NCBI RefSeq assembly: GCF_000695255.1
Contig: NZ_JMIB01000006.1
Coordinates: 186,001 to 250,000, forward strand
Length of the DNA: 64,000 bases
Direction of reading: 5' to 3'
Source: Photobacterium galatheae
GTDB lineage: Bacteria > Pseudomonadota > Gammaproteobacteria > Enterobacterales > Vibrionaceae
The notes below the pieces were generated by a model. The model worked only from the letters and a program-made list of their open reading frames with translations. It was not told the DNA's origin and did not search any database. The first letter of the stretch is position 1. Each line of letters begins with the position of its first letter. This document shows positions 50,944-60,636 of this stretch, piece after piece. The translations under genes and the position numbers were made by a program.

Positions 50944-51510
50944 TTAGTGGGCTATAAAATCGCGGATCAGCGCATCAGTTTCCACCAACGGCAGGCCAAC
51001 TACAGCATGGTAGCTTCCTTCGATACGGGGGATAAATTTCCCGCCAATCCCCTGAATGGCATAACTGCCGGCTTTGTCCCGGGGCTCACCGCTTTGCCAG
51101 TAATCCCGGATATCCTGCTCAGTCAGTGGCCGGAACCAGACCTCAGTCACCACAAGTTTGGTCATCTGGCGAGCCTGCGTCGCGACAGTCACCGCTGTCA
51201 TGACCTGATGGCTTCGTCCGGATAATAGCATGAGCATCTCGTGGCTGTGCGCAAAATCCCGCGGTTTTTCAAGAATCTGCTCATCAACAACCACGATCGT
51301 GTCTGACCCGACCACCGGGGTGTTTCCATCTGTGGCACAGACCCCGGCCATTGCTTTATCCAGTGACAGGCGTTGTACGTATTCAGCCGGTGTTTCGCCT
51401 GGCTGATGGCACTCTGCCACATCCAGCGTCAAAATATCGAAGGAATAGCCGAGTTGAGTCAGTAATTCTTTACGACGCGGCGAGCCGGAAGCCAGATAAA
51501 GTTGTGTCAT
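50944..51510 (-). CDS. yhdE: Maf-family nucleoside triphosphate pyrophosphatase (YhdE type, dTTP/UTP)
   Basis: Maf proteins hydrolyse non-canonical or excess nucleotides. The N-terminal ASGSPRRKELL and the GSDTIVV motif are intact. The mreBCD-maf-rng context matches E. coli YhdE, which prefers dTTP and UTP. It has 188 residues. An AAGG ribosome-binding site lies about 9 bases upstream of ATG. Confidence 0.93.
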   Translation of the reverse strand: MTQLYLASGSPRRKELLTQLGYSFDILTLDVAECHQPGETPAEYVQRLSLDKAMAGVCATDGNTPVVGSDTIVVVDEQILEKPRDFAHSHEMLMLLSGRSHQVMTAVTVATQARQMTKLVVTEVWFRPLTEQDIRDYWQSGEPRDKAGSYAIQGIGGKFIPRIEGSYHAVVGLPLVETDALIRDFIAH

Positions 51511-51531
51511 CTTGATTCTACCTTGAAATAC

Positions 51532-51579
51532 GACAGAGCCATGACGGCTACGTTCAAGTCAGCATCAAACGGCTCTGTC
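51532..51579. repeat. 9-bp inverted repeat between maf and mreD
   Basis: GACAGAGCC (51532-51540) and GGCTCTGTC (51571-51579) are perfect arms separated by 30 bases, located between the mreD terminator and the Maf-family start. It might shape the 5' leader of the maf-rng transcript. Confidence 0.5.
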
Positions 51580-51600
51580 AAAAAGGGGGCGAAAGCCCCC
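51578..51600 (-). terminator. Intrinsic terminator of mreBCD
   Basis: On the minus strand GGGGGC (loop TTTC) GCCCCC is followed by TTTTT. It begins immediately after the mreD stop codon. Confidence 0.88.
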
Positions 51601-52089
51601 CTAACGAATTGAAAACTTGCGGCGAATACGACGCAAAAACAGGAACAGCCAGGGCCAGAGCAGGAAATTGAGTAGCACTGCCCAGAGTCGGTTGGGGTCG
51701 AAATCAATCTCGACCACCAGATATTCCGCCCAGAACTCGACCAGTTTTCCCGCCAGAGATAACAAGGCAACAATCATCGCTTGCTGCCATAATGACAGGT
51801 TACGCATCACCTGGAAATTCAGGGCGACAATGTAGCACAACACAGACATCATCAGGCCGCGGATCCCCAGCGTTGAGCCAAGCAGCAGATCCCAGACCAG
51901 GCCCAGAACCAATGCCGTGCCCACATTCACCCGATGCGGCAGAGCCAGCACCCAGTAAAATGCCACCAGCATCACCCAGGATGGCCGGAAGGCCTCAAAC
52001 TGACCAGGCCACGGGGCGGCCTGCAAAATCAAAGCAACCACAAACGACAGCCAGATCAGCAGAATGCCATTGGCGCGAGTATCAACCAT
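51601..52089 (-). CDS. mreD: Rod-shape-determining protein MreD
   Basis: MreD is an integral membrane component of the elongasome. The 162-residue protein has about five hydrophobic segments (VDTRANGILLIWLSFVVAL at the N-terminus; LGLVWDLLLGSTLGIRGL). I chose the ATG at 52089, which overlaps the mreC stop by 8 bases; a longer reading frame extends into mreC without similarity. Confidence 0.93.
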   Translation of the reverse strand: MVDTRANGILLIWLSFVVALILQAAPWPGQFEAFRPSWVMLVAFYWVLALPHRVNVGTALVLGLVWDLLLGSTLGIRGLMMSVLCYIVALNFQVMRNLSLWQQAMIVALLSLAGKLVEFWAEYLVVEIDFDPNRLWAVLLNFLLWPWLFLFLRRIRRKFSIR

Positions 52090-52945
52090 CGACCGATTCT
52101 CCTGTTGTAATGACCTGCCTTTCTCTGTCGGTCGGCCAGACCAGCAGCAGATAGCGCAATCGGTCAAACTGCACGGTCGGCATCGCTTTAATTTGCGCAA
52201 AAGGTCGTTTGTTATCAAACGAGAATTCAGTAACCCGTGCGACCGGATAGCCTTCAGGGTATCGGCCACCCAAACCCGAAGTCACCAGAAGATCGCCGAC
52301 TTTGATATCGGTACTGCTTGGCACATGTTCCAGTTGAATCAGTTCCTGTTCGCCACTGCCAGAAGCAATTACCCGAATGTCATTGCGGACGACCTGCACA
52401 GGAATCGCATGCGTCGGGTCAATCAGCAACAGAACACGGCTGTTATGCGCACCGACATAAGAAACCTGACCGACAATCCCTTTGTCGTTAATCACAGGCT
52501 GACCTTCATAAACGCCATCGACATGGCCTTTATCGATCATCACCTGATGACTGTAAGGATCGGAATCAACCGCCATCACTTCGGCGACCATCTTGCGTTC
52601 ATCACGCACGAAAGGGGAACCCAGCAGTTCACGGAGTCGCTGGTTTTCCTGTTGCAACTGGTCCAGCAACAGCACATCGCTTTGCAGCACCAGTAAATCA
52701 CGCTTAAGCGCTTTGTTTTCTGCCAGTAAACGCTGATGAGAGCTCAGCTGACTGGAAAGCCCATCCAGAATTTCGCGAGGGAGATTTGCAGCGTATTGCA
52801 GCGGCGCAACCGCCGAGTTCAGGACATAACGAACCTGAGCGAAAGCATCAAGACGGCTGTCGGCCAGCATTAAGCCGACCGACAGTAACATGGCAAGAAA
52901 CAGGCGCAATTGCAGAGAAGGGCCTCTGCCAAAGATAGGTTTCAT
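52082..52945 (-). CDS. mreC: Rod-shape-determining protein MreC
   Basis: MreC is a bitopic inner-membrane protein whose periplasmic part links MreB to cell-wall synthases and activates PBP2. A membrane segment at about residues 10-27 is followed by a coiled coil (about 70-110) and the MreC beta-domain (VGQVSYVGAHNSRVLLLIDP, LVTSGLGGRYPEG). It has 287 residues. It starts 40 bases after mreB. Confidence 0.95.
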   Translation of the reverse strand: MKPIFGRGPSLQLRLFLAMLLSVGLMLADSRLDAFAQVRYVLNSAVAPLQYAANLPREILDGLSSQLSSHQRLLAENKALKRDLLVLQSDVLLLDQLQQENQRLRELLGSPFVRDERKMVAEVMAVDSDPYSHQVMIDKGHVDGVYEGQPVINDKGIVGQVSYVGAHNSRVLLLIDPTHAIPVQVVRNDIRVIASGSGEQELIQLEHVPSSTDIKVGDLLVTSGLGGRYPEGYPVARVTEFSFDNKRPFAQIKAMPTVQFDRLRYLLLVWPTDRERQVITTGESVDG

Positions 52946-52985
52946 GTAACACTATGACCTGTCGGGATATTTGCCGAAGTAGACA

Positions 52986-54038
<1,053 letters not shown>

Positions 54039-54077
54039 CTAATCCTGCAAGCTCAAAATTCGTAAAAATTGCGCCTA

Positions 54078-54106
54078 AATGTATCAAGGGGTCGGTAGCG
54101 AGACAA
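54078..54106 (-). promoter_or_regulatory. Promoter candidate for mreBCD
   Basis: On the minus strand TTGTCT (54101-54106) is separated by 17 bases from TACATT (54078-54083). It would give a leader of about 40 bases before mreB. Both hexamers match at four of six positions. Confidence 0.4.
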
Positions 54107-54218
54107 GATAAGCTTTGTCAAACCTGCCACAGATCCTCATTTTTAGGAGTTGTCAGCCTTCAGTGTTTGCTTTTCCGGCAGCGAACTGCGGTTAGAAACG
54201 ATGTAAGCCCACACTTCC

Positions 54219-57200
54219 CTATTCATTCAGGGCCTGATTAATATTCATCTCACCGCGGTAAATGATGCGATCATTGCCACGATAAAGTCCGAAAGTCACG
54301 ACGGCTGACGGGTTTTCATCCCCCAGGCCGCGCCAATCGTACAGCAGCCAGCGCTGAGGCACAGCCCCAACATGTGTGCCAGCAGCAGAATCTTTGATTT
54401 CATTTTCGCCGGCAATCGGCGCTGGGATCTCTGACACCAGTTTTTGCCAGAAGCGGACTTGCTCCCGTACAGCGGTACCAGTGGCATAAAGATCACCAGA
54501 TTGTGAGTGCCCACTAACAACCGTCTTTTCTCCACCCGATACCGTGATTGCCGGACTCTCTGTATTCGTGATGCCCTGCCGGAAAGCGTGCTGCCCGTCA
54601 ACGTGTGAAAATGCATCATCTTCATTCGTGACAAACTGCACGTTATCCCAATATTCCAGCGTCACCGGAATATTGATGTTTTCACCTTCCCGGCCCACAC
54701 TGTCTGCCAGCCGCATCCGGCCATAGCGGGCATGAATATCTCCACTCAGCGGCGCGGCCCCTTCAGGCGTTGCCCCTTCCTGATTCCGCACTGCCAAAGT
54801 TTTCAGATCGAAATCGGTACATCCGCGAAAGGCACAATCAGCCCGGTCAGCCACGGTCAGTCCAAACTGCACTCGGTACGGCCCATCTGGCGAGGTGACT
54901 TTCGGCAGCTCCTGACTCAGCAAACGCAAAAAGCTGAGACTATCCTGACGGATATCCTGCCTCGCCTGTTCCCAGTGCTGATACCGGCTTTGTTCAGACA
55001 GCCGCGTACTCAGCTCATTGGCAACCACGCCAGTGGCATCTGAGTCAATGGCCCGAAGCACCAATGATTCCTTGTAATCGCTTTTGAAATCGCCATAGTT
55101 CAACGTGGGTGCATTTCGGGCATTTTGCGCTTCAACGGTCGCACTGAGTGAAAACGGTTGATCCATATAAGTAAAGACACCATACGCATCTTGCACTTCA
55201 CTGGCCGTGATCGCAAAGTGATCTGGGTAAAAACGCCCGATTTCTCCTACGCCCTGAACCAGAGTCATACCCAGATAGTCGGCGTCTGCCTGCAACCACA
55301 AACTTCCGACCTCGCTCCAGTTCAGGTCTGTAATCCTCAACCCCTGCTCGGCCTGAACCTGTGTTTGAAAGTCGCTGTTCATTGTACCGCGCAATTGCCC
55401 GCCGACCGCGCCATCACCAGTGGGTGTTGCTGGCTTCGCGGGTATCGACAATTGAATGGGCGCAGTCAGCCCTGTGACCGAATAGTAATTTGGGGTGGTC
55501 TGTACAGCACACCAGCGACTATCAGCATGCGTGGTTGTTTCAGCATCATGGCGACCATCATGAGATAAGTCCTGTACCGGGGCGACCAATTCATCGGTCC
55601 AGATCACAGGTTTAAATGTGGCCGAAAAGTTTTCCCCAGCCGCAGCAAACCCCGCCCCGGAGTTTGATGTGCCTGTGAAATCAAGGTGGCTTTGAGACTG
55701 AATCTGACACAGCGCAAATGTATAAGGGCGAGACCAGACGGTCTGGGTTCCTTCCAGTTGCGTCCAGTCACCGAATGCCAGATCATCCAGCGGTTGTCCG
55801 TCACCCCCGAGACTGCATCCTCCCGCTTTGGTGCAATTCGGATCCACTAATTTCAGCTGTGTCTGCCCGGCATCCAGATAGCGCAGGGCGCTGCTCGCCC
55901 GGCCCTCTGTAAAGGTCAGGATCACGCTGGAAGCCTGCCAGTCCCCAGTCTTGTCTTGCAATTCGATCGTCTTCGTCCCGCCATCCGGCAGGGTGTAAGC
56001 GGTGCTCATTTGGAGGACACGATCTCCGCTGTAATCTTTCGCGACTTCCGGTGTCGTCTGGCTGGCATCGCAGCTCATGGCCGACACCGTAACAGACTCA
56101 GGCTTCCCGGCCACCAGCTTCAGTGCCTGATCGCTGATCTGAAGGTTAAACGGCACAAAACTGTACTGACCATCGACCGCCGGGTTGCCATGCCCCACCA
56201 GTTGCCCGCTGACCTGAATGGTTTCAATCACGTCACTTTTCAGCCAGAGCCGGGCGATTCCATTCACCACAGCAAAACGCTGGCTCTGGCTGGCATCTTT
56301 TCCTGTCCCCTCACTGGCTTGTGTATACCATGTCGCATCACCATGTCGGGTCAGATTTGTCGTGACATCGAGGTCACCTTGAAAATTTGTGGCCAGTGCA
56401 CCGGTTTTATCCAGCACCTGAAATTCCACGGGTTGACGATCGCACAGCAGGCTCAACGCCTGACTCGGATTGACTGTGAGCTGGTAGCTATCCTCGGGTG
56501 GATTAAAACACTGGCTGTTTCCGACGATCTGAGCAAACTCACTCATTTCTAACTGGCAAGCTGTCACCGCACCTTGGAGCGTGACACTTCCCGATAATGC
56601 AACTGACCCTTGAGAATAAATACGACCGTTCAAACTACCCTGAATATTCAAATTTACTGCTATCGGTGAAGCCACTTGTGGTGGAACGATACTGGGTAAA
56701 TTGGCTGGCGGTTCTCCGGTAGAGCTAGGAAATGGGCAACTTTTTTCCCAGCCGTAGGAAAGTATGGTCAAATTATCACTTTCATTGGACGTATTAATAC
56801 TTCCAGCAACATCTAAGCGCCCTTTGACATGTAATACAACGGTTCCTTCAATGGACAAAACACCTCGAACATTCATATTATCGACCCAATATTCTCCTTC
56901 AGGCATTGTAAGATGTCCAAACTCTCCAATGGTTAATCCAGCGAATAATCCGCCAAAAGTCGATTTATAAAATGTATTAGGAATAGCTGTAACATTATCA
57001 TTGACAACAATATCACTCTCAACCCTTGCTCTATCACCGACCCATGATAAATTCAACTGATTCGCCATTGGACCATCTAACTGACAAGGCTCCTGATTAC
57101 AATCCCCCTGAACAAAGGTGTTTTTTGGAAAACCAATAAACTCAGTTTCAACAATATTATTAGAAAAGCCGACAGAATGATCATCAGGCTTAGACCGATT

Positions 57201-57770
57201 CACAAGAGTATTTCTTAAATTCATTGAGAAATAATTATTTCTATTGCCACTCCAGCTCTGTGCTGGCCCTGGGAAATAATCACAAACATTAGGAATTAAT
57301 GGTGGTGGTGGTGATTCCAAATGACATTCAGGTAAGACTTCCGCACCATCAATAGTAAAACTTGCAGATTTAATTGAATTTAAATTAAGAAATTTTACTT
57401 GTTGTAATTCCCATGTATCAGAATCAGAAAATTTCAAATAATAACTCAGATAACCACTTTTCTTATCTGTTCGATCATATACAAGCCGAACAAAATAATG
57501 TTCTCCAACTTGCATTTCTCTCTCAATGATCGTGGCATGGCTATTTGACTGATTATTCGTCCAAATCATCTTGGATAATTTATTCTTGCCATTACCTGAC
57601 GATTGCACAGCAATCACAGATTCATTTAACGTTGCAGAATCAATCTCAAACTCAATATATAAATCCTTATTGCTGTTCATTTTGCTGCATTCAGCGGCAA
57701 CAACCCCACCTGCAGTCAAGAAGCTTTGTAAGACACACAGACAATAAAGAAGTCGCCAATACTTACTCAT
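54219..57770 (-). CDS. mshQ: MSHA biogenesis protein MshQ (large surface/pilus-associated protein)
   Basis: MshQ ends the MSHA pilus operon; its function is not established. The 1183-residue protein has a Sec signal (MSKYWRLLYCLCVLQSFLTAGGVVA), an N-terminal cysteine-containing part, a short proline run (PPPP, about residue 155), a beta-rich middle with repeated short hydrophobic strands, and a C-terminal half with GRMRLADSVGREGENINIPVTLEYW, typical of the MshQ-like C-terminal domain. The first ~380 codons are much more AT-rich than the rest: 57361-57480 has 30 G/C of 120, while 55861-55920 has 41 of 60. It overlaps mshP by 8 bases, so it is translated from the operon. Confidence 0.85.
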   Translation of the reverse strand: MSKYWRLLYCLCVLQSFLTAGGVVAAECSKMNSNKDLYIEFEIDSATLNESVIAVQSSGNGKNKLSKMIWTNNQSNSHATIIEREMQVGEHYFVRLVYDRTDKKSGYLSYYLKFSDSDTWELQQVKFLNLNSIKSASFTIDGAEVLPECHLESPPPPLIPNVCDYFPGPAQSWSGNRNNYFSMNLRNTLVNRSKPDDHSVGFSNNIVETEFIGFPKNTFVQGDCNQEPCQLDGPMANQLNLSWVGDRARVESDIVVNDNVTAIPNTFYKSTFGGLFAGLTIGEFGHLTMPEGEYWVDNMNVRGVLSIEGTVVLHVKGRLDVAGSINTSNESDNLTILSYGWEKSCPFPSSTGEPPANLPSIVPPQVASPIAVNLNIQGSLNGRIYSQGSVALSGSVTLQGAVTACQLEMSEFAQIVGNSQCFNPPEDSYQLTVNPSQALSLLCDRQPVEFQVLDKTGALATNFQGDLDVTTNLTRHGDATWYTQASEGTGKDASQSQRFAVVNGIARLWLKSDVIETIQVSGQLVGHGNPAVDGQYSFVPFNLQISDQALKLVAGKPESVTVSAMSCDASQTTPEVAKDYSGDRVLQMSTAYTLPDGGTKTIELQDKTGDWQASSVILTFTEGRASSALRYLDAGQTQLKLVDPNCTKAGGCSLGGDGQPLDDLAFGDWTQLEGTQTVWSRPYTFALCQIQSQSHLDFTGTSNSGAGFAAAGENFSATFKPVIWTDELVAPVQDLSHDGRHDAETTTHADSRWCAVQTTPNYYSVTGLTAPIQLSIPAKPATPTGDGAVGGQLRGTMNSDFQTQVQAEQGLRITDLNWSEVGSLWLQADADYLGMTLVQGVGEIGRFYPDHFAITASEVQDAYGVFTYMDQPFSLSATVEAQNARNAPTLNYGDFKSDYKESLVLRAIDSDATGVVANELSTRLSEQSRYQHWEQARQDIRQDSLSFLRLLSQELPKVTSPDGPYRVQFGLTVADRADCAFRGCTDFDLKTLAVRNQEGATPEGAAPLSGDIHARYGRMRLADSVGREGENINIPVTLEYWDNVQFVTNEDDAFSHVDGQHAFRQGITNTESPAITVSGGEKTVVSGHSQSGDLYATGTAVREQVRFWQKLVSEIPAPIAGENEIKDSAAGTHVGAVPQRWLLYDWRGLGDENPSAVVTFGLYRGNDRIIYRGEMNINQALNE

Positions 57771-58218
57771 TCACCAAATCCTTTGCCCAAAGTTCCTGAA
57801 TCCGGGTCACGCTATGCGGGCCGCTGCCACAACTGGCCGTACTGACCAGCAGGTAAGTGTTGGCAGCCCCAACAGAAGCACTTTTGCAAGTTGTCGTTGC
57901 ATGGCAGCCGTGAAAATCTGAAGGGGAAAATTCCTTTGCAGTCCCGCTTTCCGGGTCAAGGCGCTGGCAAATCGTCAACGGTGGTTCCACAGAAGTACCC
58001 GTCAGTGGAAAGAGCTGGCTCATCATGACTTCATTCGCCGAATGCGCCGTCAGCCAGGCACGGGTCGATAGCACTTCCCGGGTCGTCATGTCCTGACTGG
58101 AACCACTGACCCGCAACATGGCCGCCGCCAGCGCAGCCATGACCACAATGACAAAAATCGCAACCACCAGGGCACTGCCCTGTTGCCGTCTGAAAGATGT
58201 CACGCGGCTATAAGACAT
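57763..58218 (-). CDS. mshP: MSHA biogenesis protein MshP
   Basis: MshP is a minor pilin-like protein of the MSHA pilus, probably with a PilX-like role. The N-terminus has a basic stretch followed by QGSALVVAIFVIVVMAALAA, a hydrophobic helix resembling type IV prepilins but without the FTLIEL form. It has 151 residues and five cysteines in the C-terminal half. It overlaps mshO and mshQ. Confidence 0.85.
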   Translation of the reverse strand: MSYSRVTSFRRQQGSALVVAIFVIVVMAALAAAMLRVSGSSQDMTTREVLSTRAWLTAHSANEVMMSQLFPLTGTSVEPPLTICQRLDPESGTAKEFSPSDFHGCHATTTCKSASVGAANTYLLVSTASCGSGPHSVTRIQELWAKDLVNE

Positions 58219-58954
58219 TGATCACCTGCACGCTCTGGCTGTAGTCCGAAGACTCCCGGCTGACCGGATCCGTCAATGTCATGTCAAAATGAATCAGTCC
58301 GTTGCTGTTCAAACCGCTGCCAGAAACGGCCACATCAAAGCGATTCAGCTTATCGGTCAGCACCTCACCCGCTTCCTGATTGATCTGGCGAATCAGCCGC
58401 TCACCATGCTGACAAAACGCCACTCGACGGGAAAACAGATACAGCCGTTGTCCGGGCGAGCGATCCCCCAGCCATTGTGAAAGCTGGAGTGTGGCCGATA
58501 GATCGGACATGGTGGGTCGTTTGCTGACTTTTGTAATCACCATACTGTCAGCATCATCGGCCTGATAATCTCCCGCACTGACAAAGCCAACCGCAACCCG
58601 GTCGTTTTCCAGTGCCTGATCCCATAAAGCGATCTGCTGTTCGTCTGGCGGCACCAGCACGGTCAAAGGCTCATTGCCGGTGGGAGCATTGCGATAAGTC
58701 GCTGTCAGATACACCGGGTAAAACGACAGGCAACCACTGTTGAAACTCACGCTGTTCGGTGCCGCATGACGGATTTCCCGCGTCAGCCGCTCGATCACGA
58801 AACGGGCTTCCGACTGAAGCCGCTCCCGGTGAATGGTCTCGGTATAACCCTGCGCGCCCAGTTGGAGATAAGTGCCGATGCCCAGCGAAATAAATGCCAG
58901 CACCACCATCGCCATGATCAGCTCTATCAGGGTGAAACCACGATTCAAACGCAT
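58208..58954 (-). CDS. mshO: MSHA minor pilin MshO
   Basis: MshO is a minor type IV pilin. The class IV prepilin site is RG|FTLIEL after a 6-residue leader, with the hydrophobic helix IMAMVVLAFISLGIG. It has 248 residues. The start overlaps the mshD stop (TGATG). Cysteines at VSFNSGCL and VAFCQHG may form a disulfide. Confidence 0.88.
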   Translation of the reverse strand: MRLNRGFTLIELIMAMVVLAFISLGIGTYLQLGAQGYTETIHRERLQSEARFVIERLTREIRHAAPNSVSFNSGCLSFYPVYLTATYRNAPTGNEPLTVLVPPDEQQIALWDQALENDRVAVGFVSAGDYQADDADSMVITKVSKRPTMSDLSATLQLSQWLGDRSPGQRLYLFSRRVAFCQHGERLIRQINQEAGEVLTDKLNRFDVAVSGSGLNSNGLIHFDMTLTDPVSRESSDYSQSVQVINVL

Positions 58955-59565
58955 CAGTAGTTACTCCTGAACGCCGTGAACAGATAGTCTCCGTAACGGC
59001 TGGTTTTCACCAGCACACGAATGCGTTTCTGTGCCGTGACCGACGTTGATGCACCGTCAAACGCATCCCCTTCATAAGCCACACTGACCTCCAGCCAGAG
59101 ATTGCGGTAGTCGCTCTCTTGCGCAGCAGAACCCCGGATCAAATCCTGCAACTTACCTCGTCGAGGCTGACTGCTCCCGGTACACTGGGCGGCAGTCCCC
59201 CAGCAACCAATAAAATCATCCACATCATCGGCCATACCGACGTTGAGCAAACCGCTGTTCACTTCGCCGCTATCGCCCCCCAGAGACACCGGTGAAGAAC
59301 AGGGATAGCCGGTTTCTCCGCAACGGATCACGCTGTCATTAAAGGGGTCTGATTGCTCATCAAATTTTCGGGCCAGGATTTCATTCATGGCGGCCTGCCC
59401 AACAGCGGCAGCCCGCGCCTGATAGTGAGGAACCGCCGACTGTTCGGCCTGAGGGAATAAAAAGCTGACCAGCATGACCATGGCAATTGCCATGATCACA
59501 ATCGCCAGAATGCCTTCAATCAGCGTAAAACCGCGTGGGATTCGGGCCATCTTACGAACAGGCAT
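58954..59565 (-). CDS. mshD: MSHA minor pilin MshD
   Basis: MshD is a minor pilin with prepilin site RG|FTLIEG and helix ILAIVIMAIAMVMLVSFL. The pattern RAAAVGQAAMNEILARKFDE is typical of MshD. It has 203 residues from the first ATG; the second (MARIPRG) is equally plausible. It overlaps mshC. Confidence 0.87.
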   Translation of the reverse strand: MPVRKMARIPRGFTLIEGILAIVIMAIAMVMLVSFLFPQAEQSAVPHYQARAAAVGQAAMNEILARKFDEQSDPFNDSVIRCGETGYPCSSPVSLGGDSGEVNSGLLNVGMADDVDDFIGCWGTAAQCTGSSQPRRGKLQDLIRGSAAQESDYRNLWLEVSVAYEGDAFDGASTSVTAQKRIRVLVKTSRYGDYLFTAFRSNY

Positions 59566-60058
59566 GGATATAGCCCTCGCGGTTGATACAAAGCGACGCA
59601 GACTGCGTATTGCGGGAAATGAAGGTGATTTGGCAGCCAGTCACGCAGAGCAAGGTCTTGCTGCCATGGCTGTCTAGCTGATAAGGCCGCCCCAGCAGAT
59701 CAAACTGTATGTCGCCCTGAATGGTTCCGCCGATCGTCACCCCATCTGCAGAGGTTATCAGCGCACGGCCAGAATAGGTGGTGGCCGCACAGGTTGCAGG
59801 GCCAAAATGGTTAGATTGCACCCTCAGTGACAGGCAGGGATCCAGTGTCCCCTGAGGTGTCTGATTGCTCATGGCTCTGAGCTGGATCTGGCGAGCCAGG
59901 CTGACAGCCTGATCGCGGGCAAGATAGGCATCAAAACTACTGCGGCCAATCAGGCGTGAGGCGGCGGTCATACTGAGGACACCCAGCAGTATGATCACCA
60001 GAATCAGCTCAATCAACGTAAAGCCGCGTTGCCGGCCAGCGCGGTAATGGCAAGCCAT
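59552..60058 (-). CDS. mshC: MSHA minor pilin MshC
   Basis: MshC is a minor pilin with prepilin site RG|FTLIELILVIILLGVLSM. It has 168 residues, and the GspH-like fold is suggested by the stretch AVSLARQIQLRAMSNQ. It follows mshA after a gap with an intrinsic terminator. Confidence 0.87.
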   Translation of the reverse strand: MACHYRAGRQRGFTLIELILVIILLGVLSMTAASRLIGRSSFDAYLARDQAVSLARQIQLRAMSNQTPQGTLDPCLSLRVQSNHFGPATCAATTYSGRALITSADGVTIGGTIQGDIQFDLLGRPYQLDSHGSKTLLCVTGCQITFISRNTQSASLCINREGYIHACS

Positions 60059-60085
60059 GCTGTCACCCGAGATGCCCTGTGATAA

Positions 60086-60114
60086 AGGAAAAAAAGGGGC
60101 AGGAGTCCACCCCT
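60086..60114 (-). terminator. Intrinsic terminator or attenuator between mshA and mshC
   Basis: On the minus strand AGGGG pairs with CCCCT around a 10-base loop, followed by a T-run. Stem is short but GC-only at the base. It would lower expression of mshCDOPQ relative to the major pilin. Confidence 0.6.
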
Positions 60115-60156
60115 CAATCTCAACGCCTTTGGCTAATACTCATTAACCAGAAGTAC

Positions 60157-60627
60157 TTAGTCCAGTGTACAACCGTCGCCATCCACCACGAGTGTTGTCG
60201 CGATTGCACCCGATGTTGCTTGTGTGTACCTGACGTAACAGCCCGCTGCGGTGCGGTCACTGAAGGTGTAGCCAATCTGACCCGCCGGTAACGCCGAACC
60301 ACCTGTCACACTCGTTGGTGCAACAGCCCAGTCACCCGACTCAAACGCAGCACCAATCCCATTAGCGGCCGCTGTCGGGTAACCAAAAATAGTTTGTACG
60401 CCATCAACTGCAACTTCTGAAGCGGACGCTTCATTCCCACGAATCGCAGCTTTACCGTAAACAATTCCGGCCGCACCATCCATCGCACCTTTCAGGCCCT
60501 GCAACGCCGAGTTTCGCGCATCATCCTGCAGATTCAGAAAACGAGGGGCTGCTGTGACCGCCAGAATACCGAGAATCACGATCACCACCACCAGTTCAAT
60601 CAGGGTAAAACCACCTTGACGTTTCAT
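60157..60627 (-). CDS. mshA: MSHA major pilin MshA
   Basis: MshA is the major subunit of the mannose-sensitive haemagglutinin type IVa pilus, used for surface attachment and, in Vibrio, also for phage binding. The leader MKRQGG is cut before FTLIELVVVIVILGILAV; the mature pilin has 150 residues. A C-terminal pair of cysteines (AAGCYV and GDGCTLD) forms the likely D-region loop. It follows mshB by 9 bases. Confidence 0.92.
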   Translation of the reverse strand: MKRQGGFTLIELVVVIVILGILAVTAAPRFLNLQDDARNSALQGLKGAMDGAAGIVYGKAAIRGNEASASEVAVDGVQTIFGYPTAAANGIGAAFESGDWAVAPTSVTGGSALPAGQIGYTFSDRTAAGCYVRYTQATSGAIATTLVVDGDGCTLD

Positions 60628-60636
60628 AACTGACTC

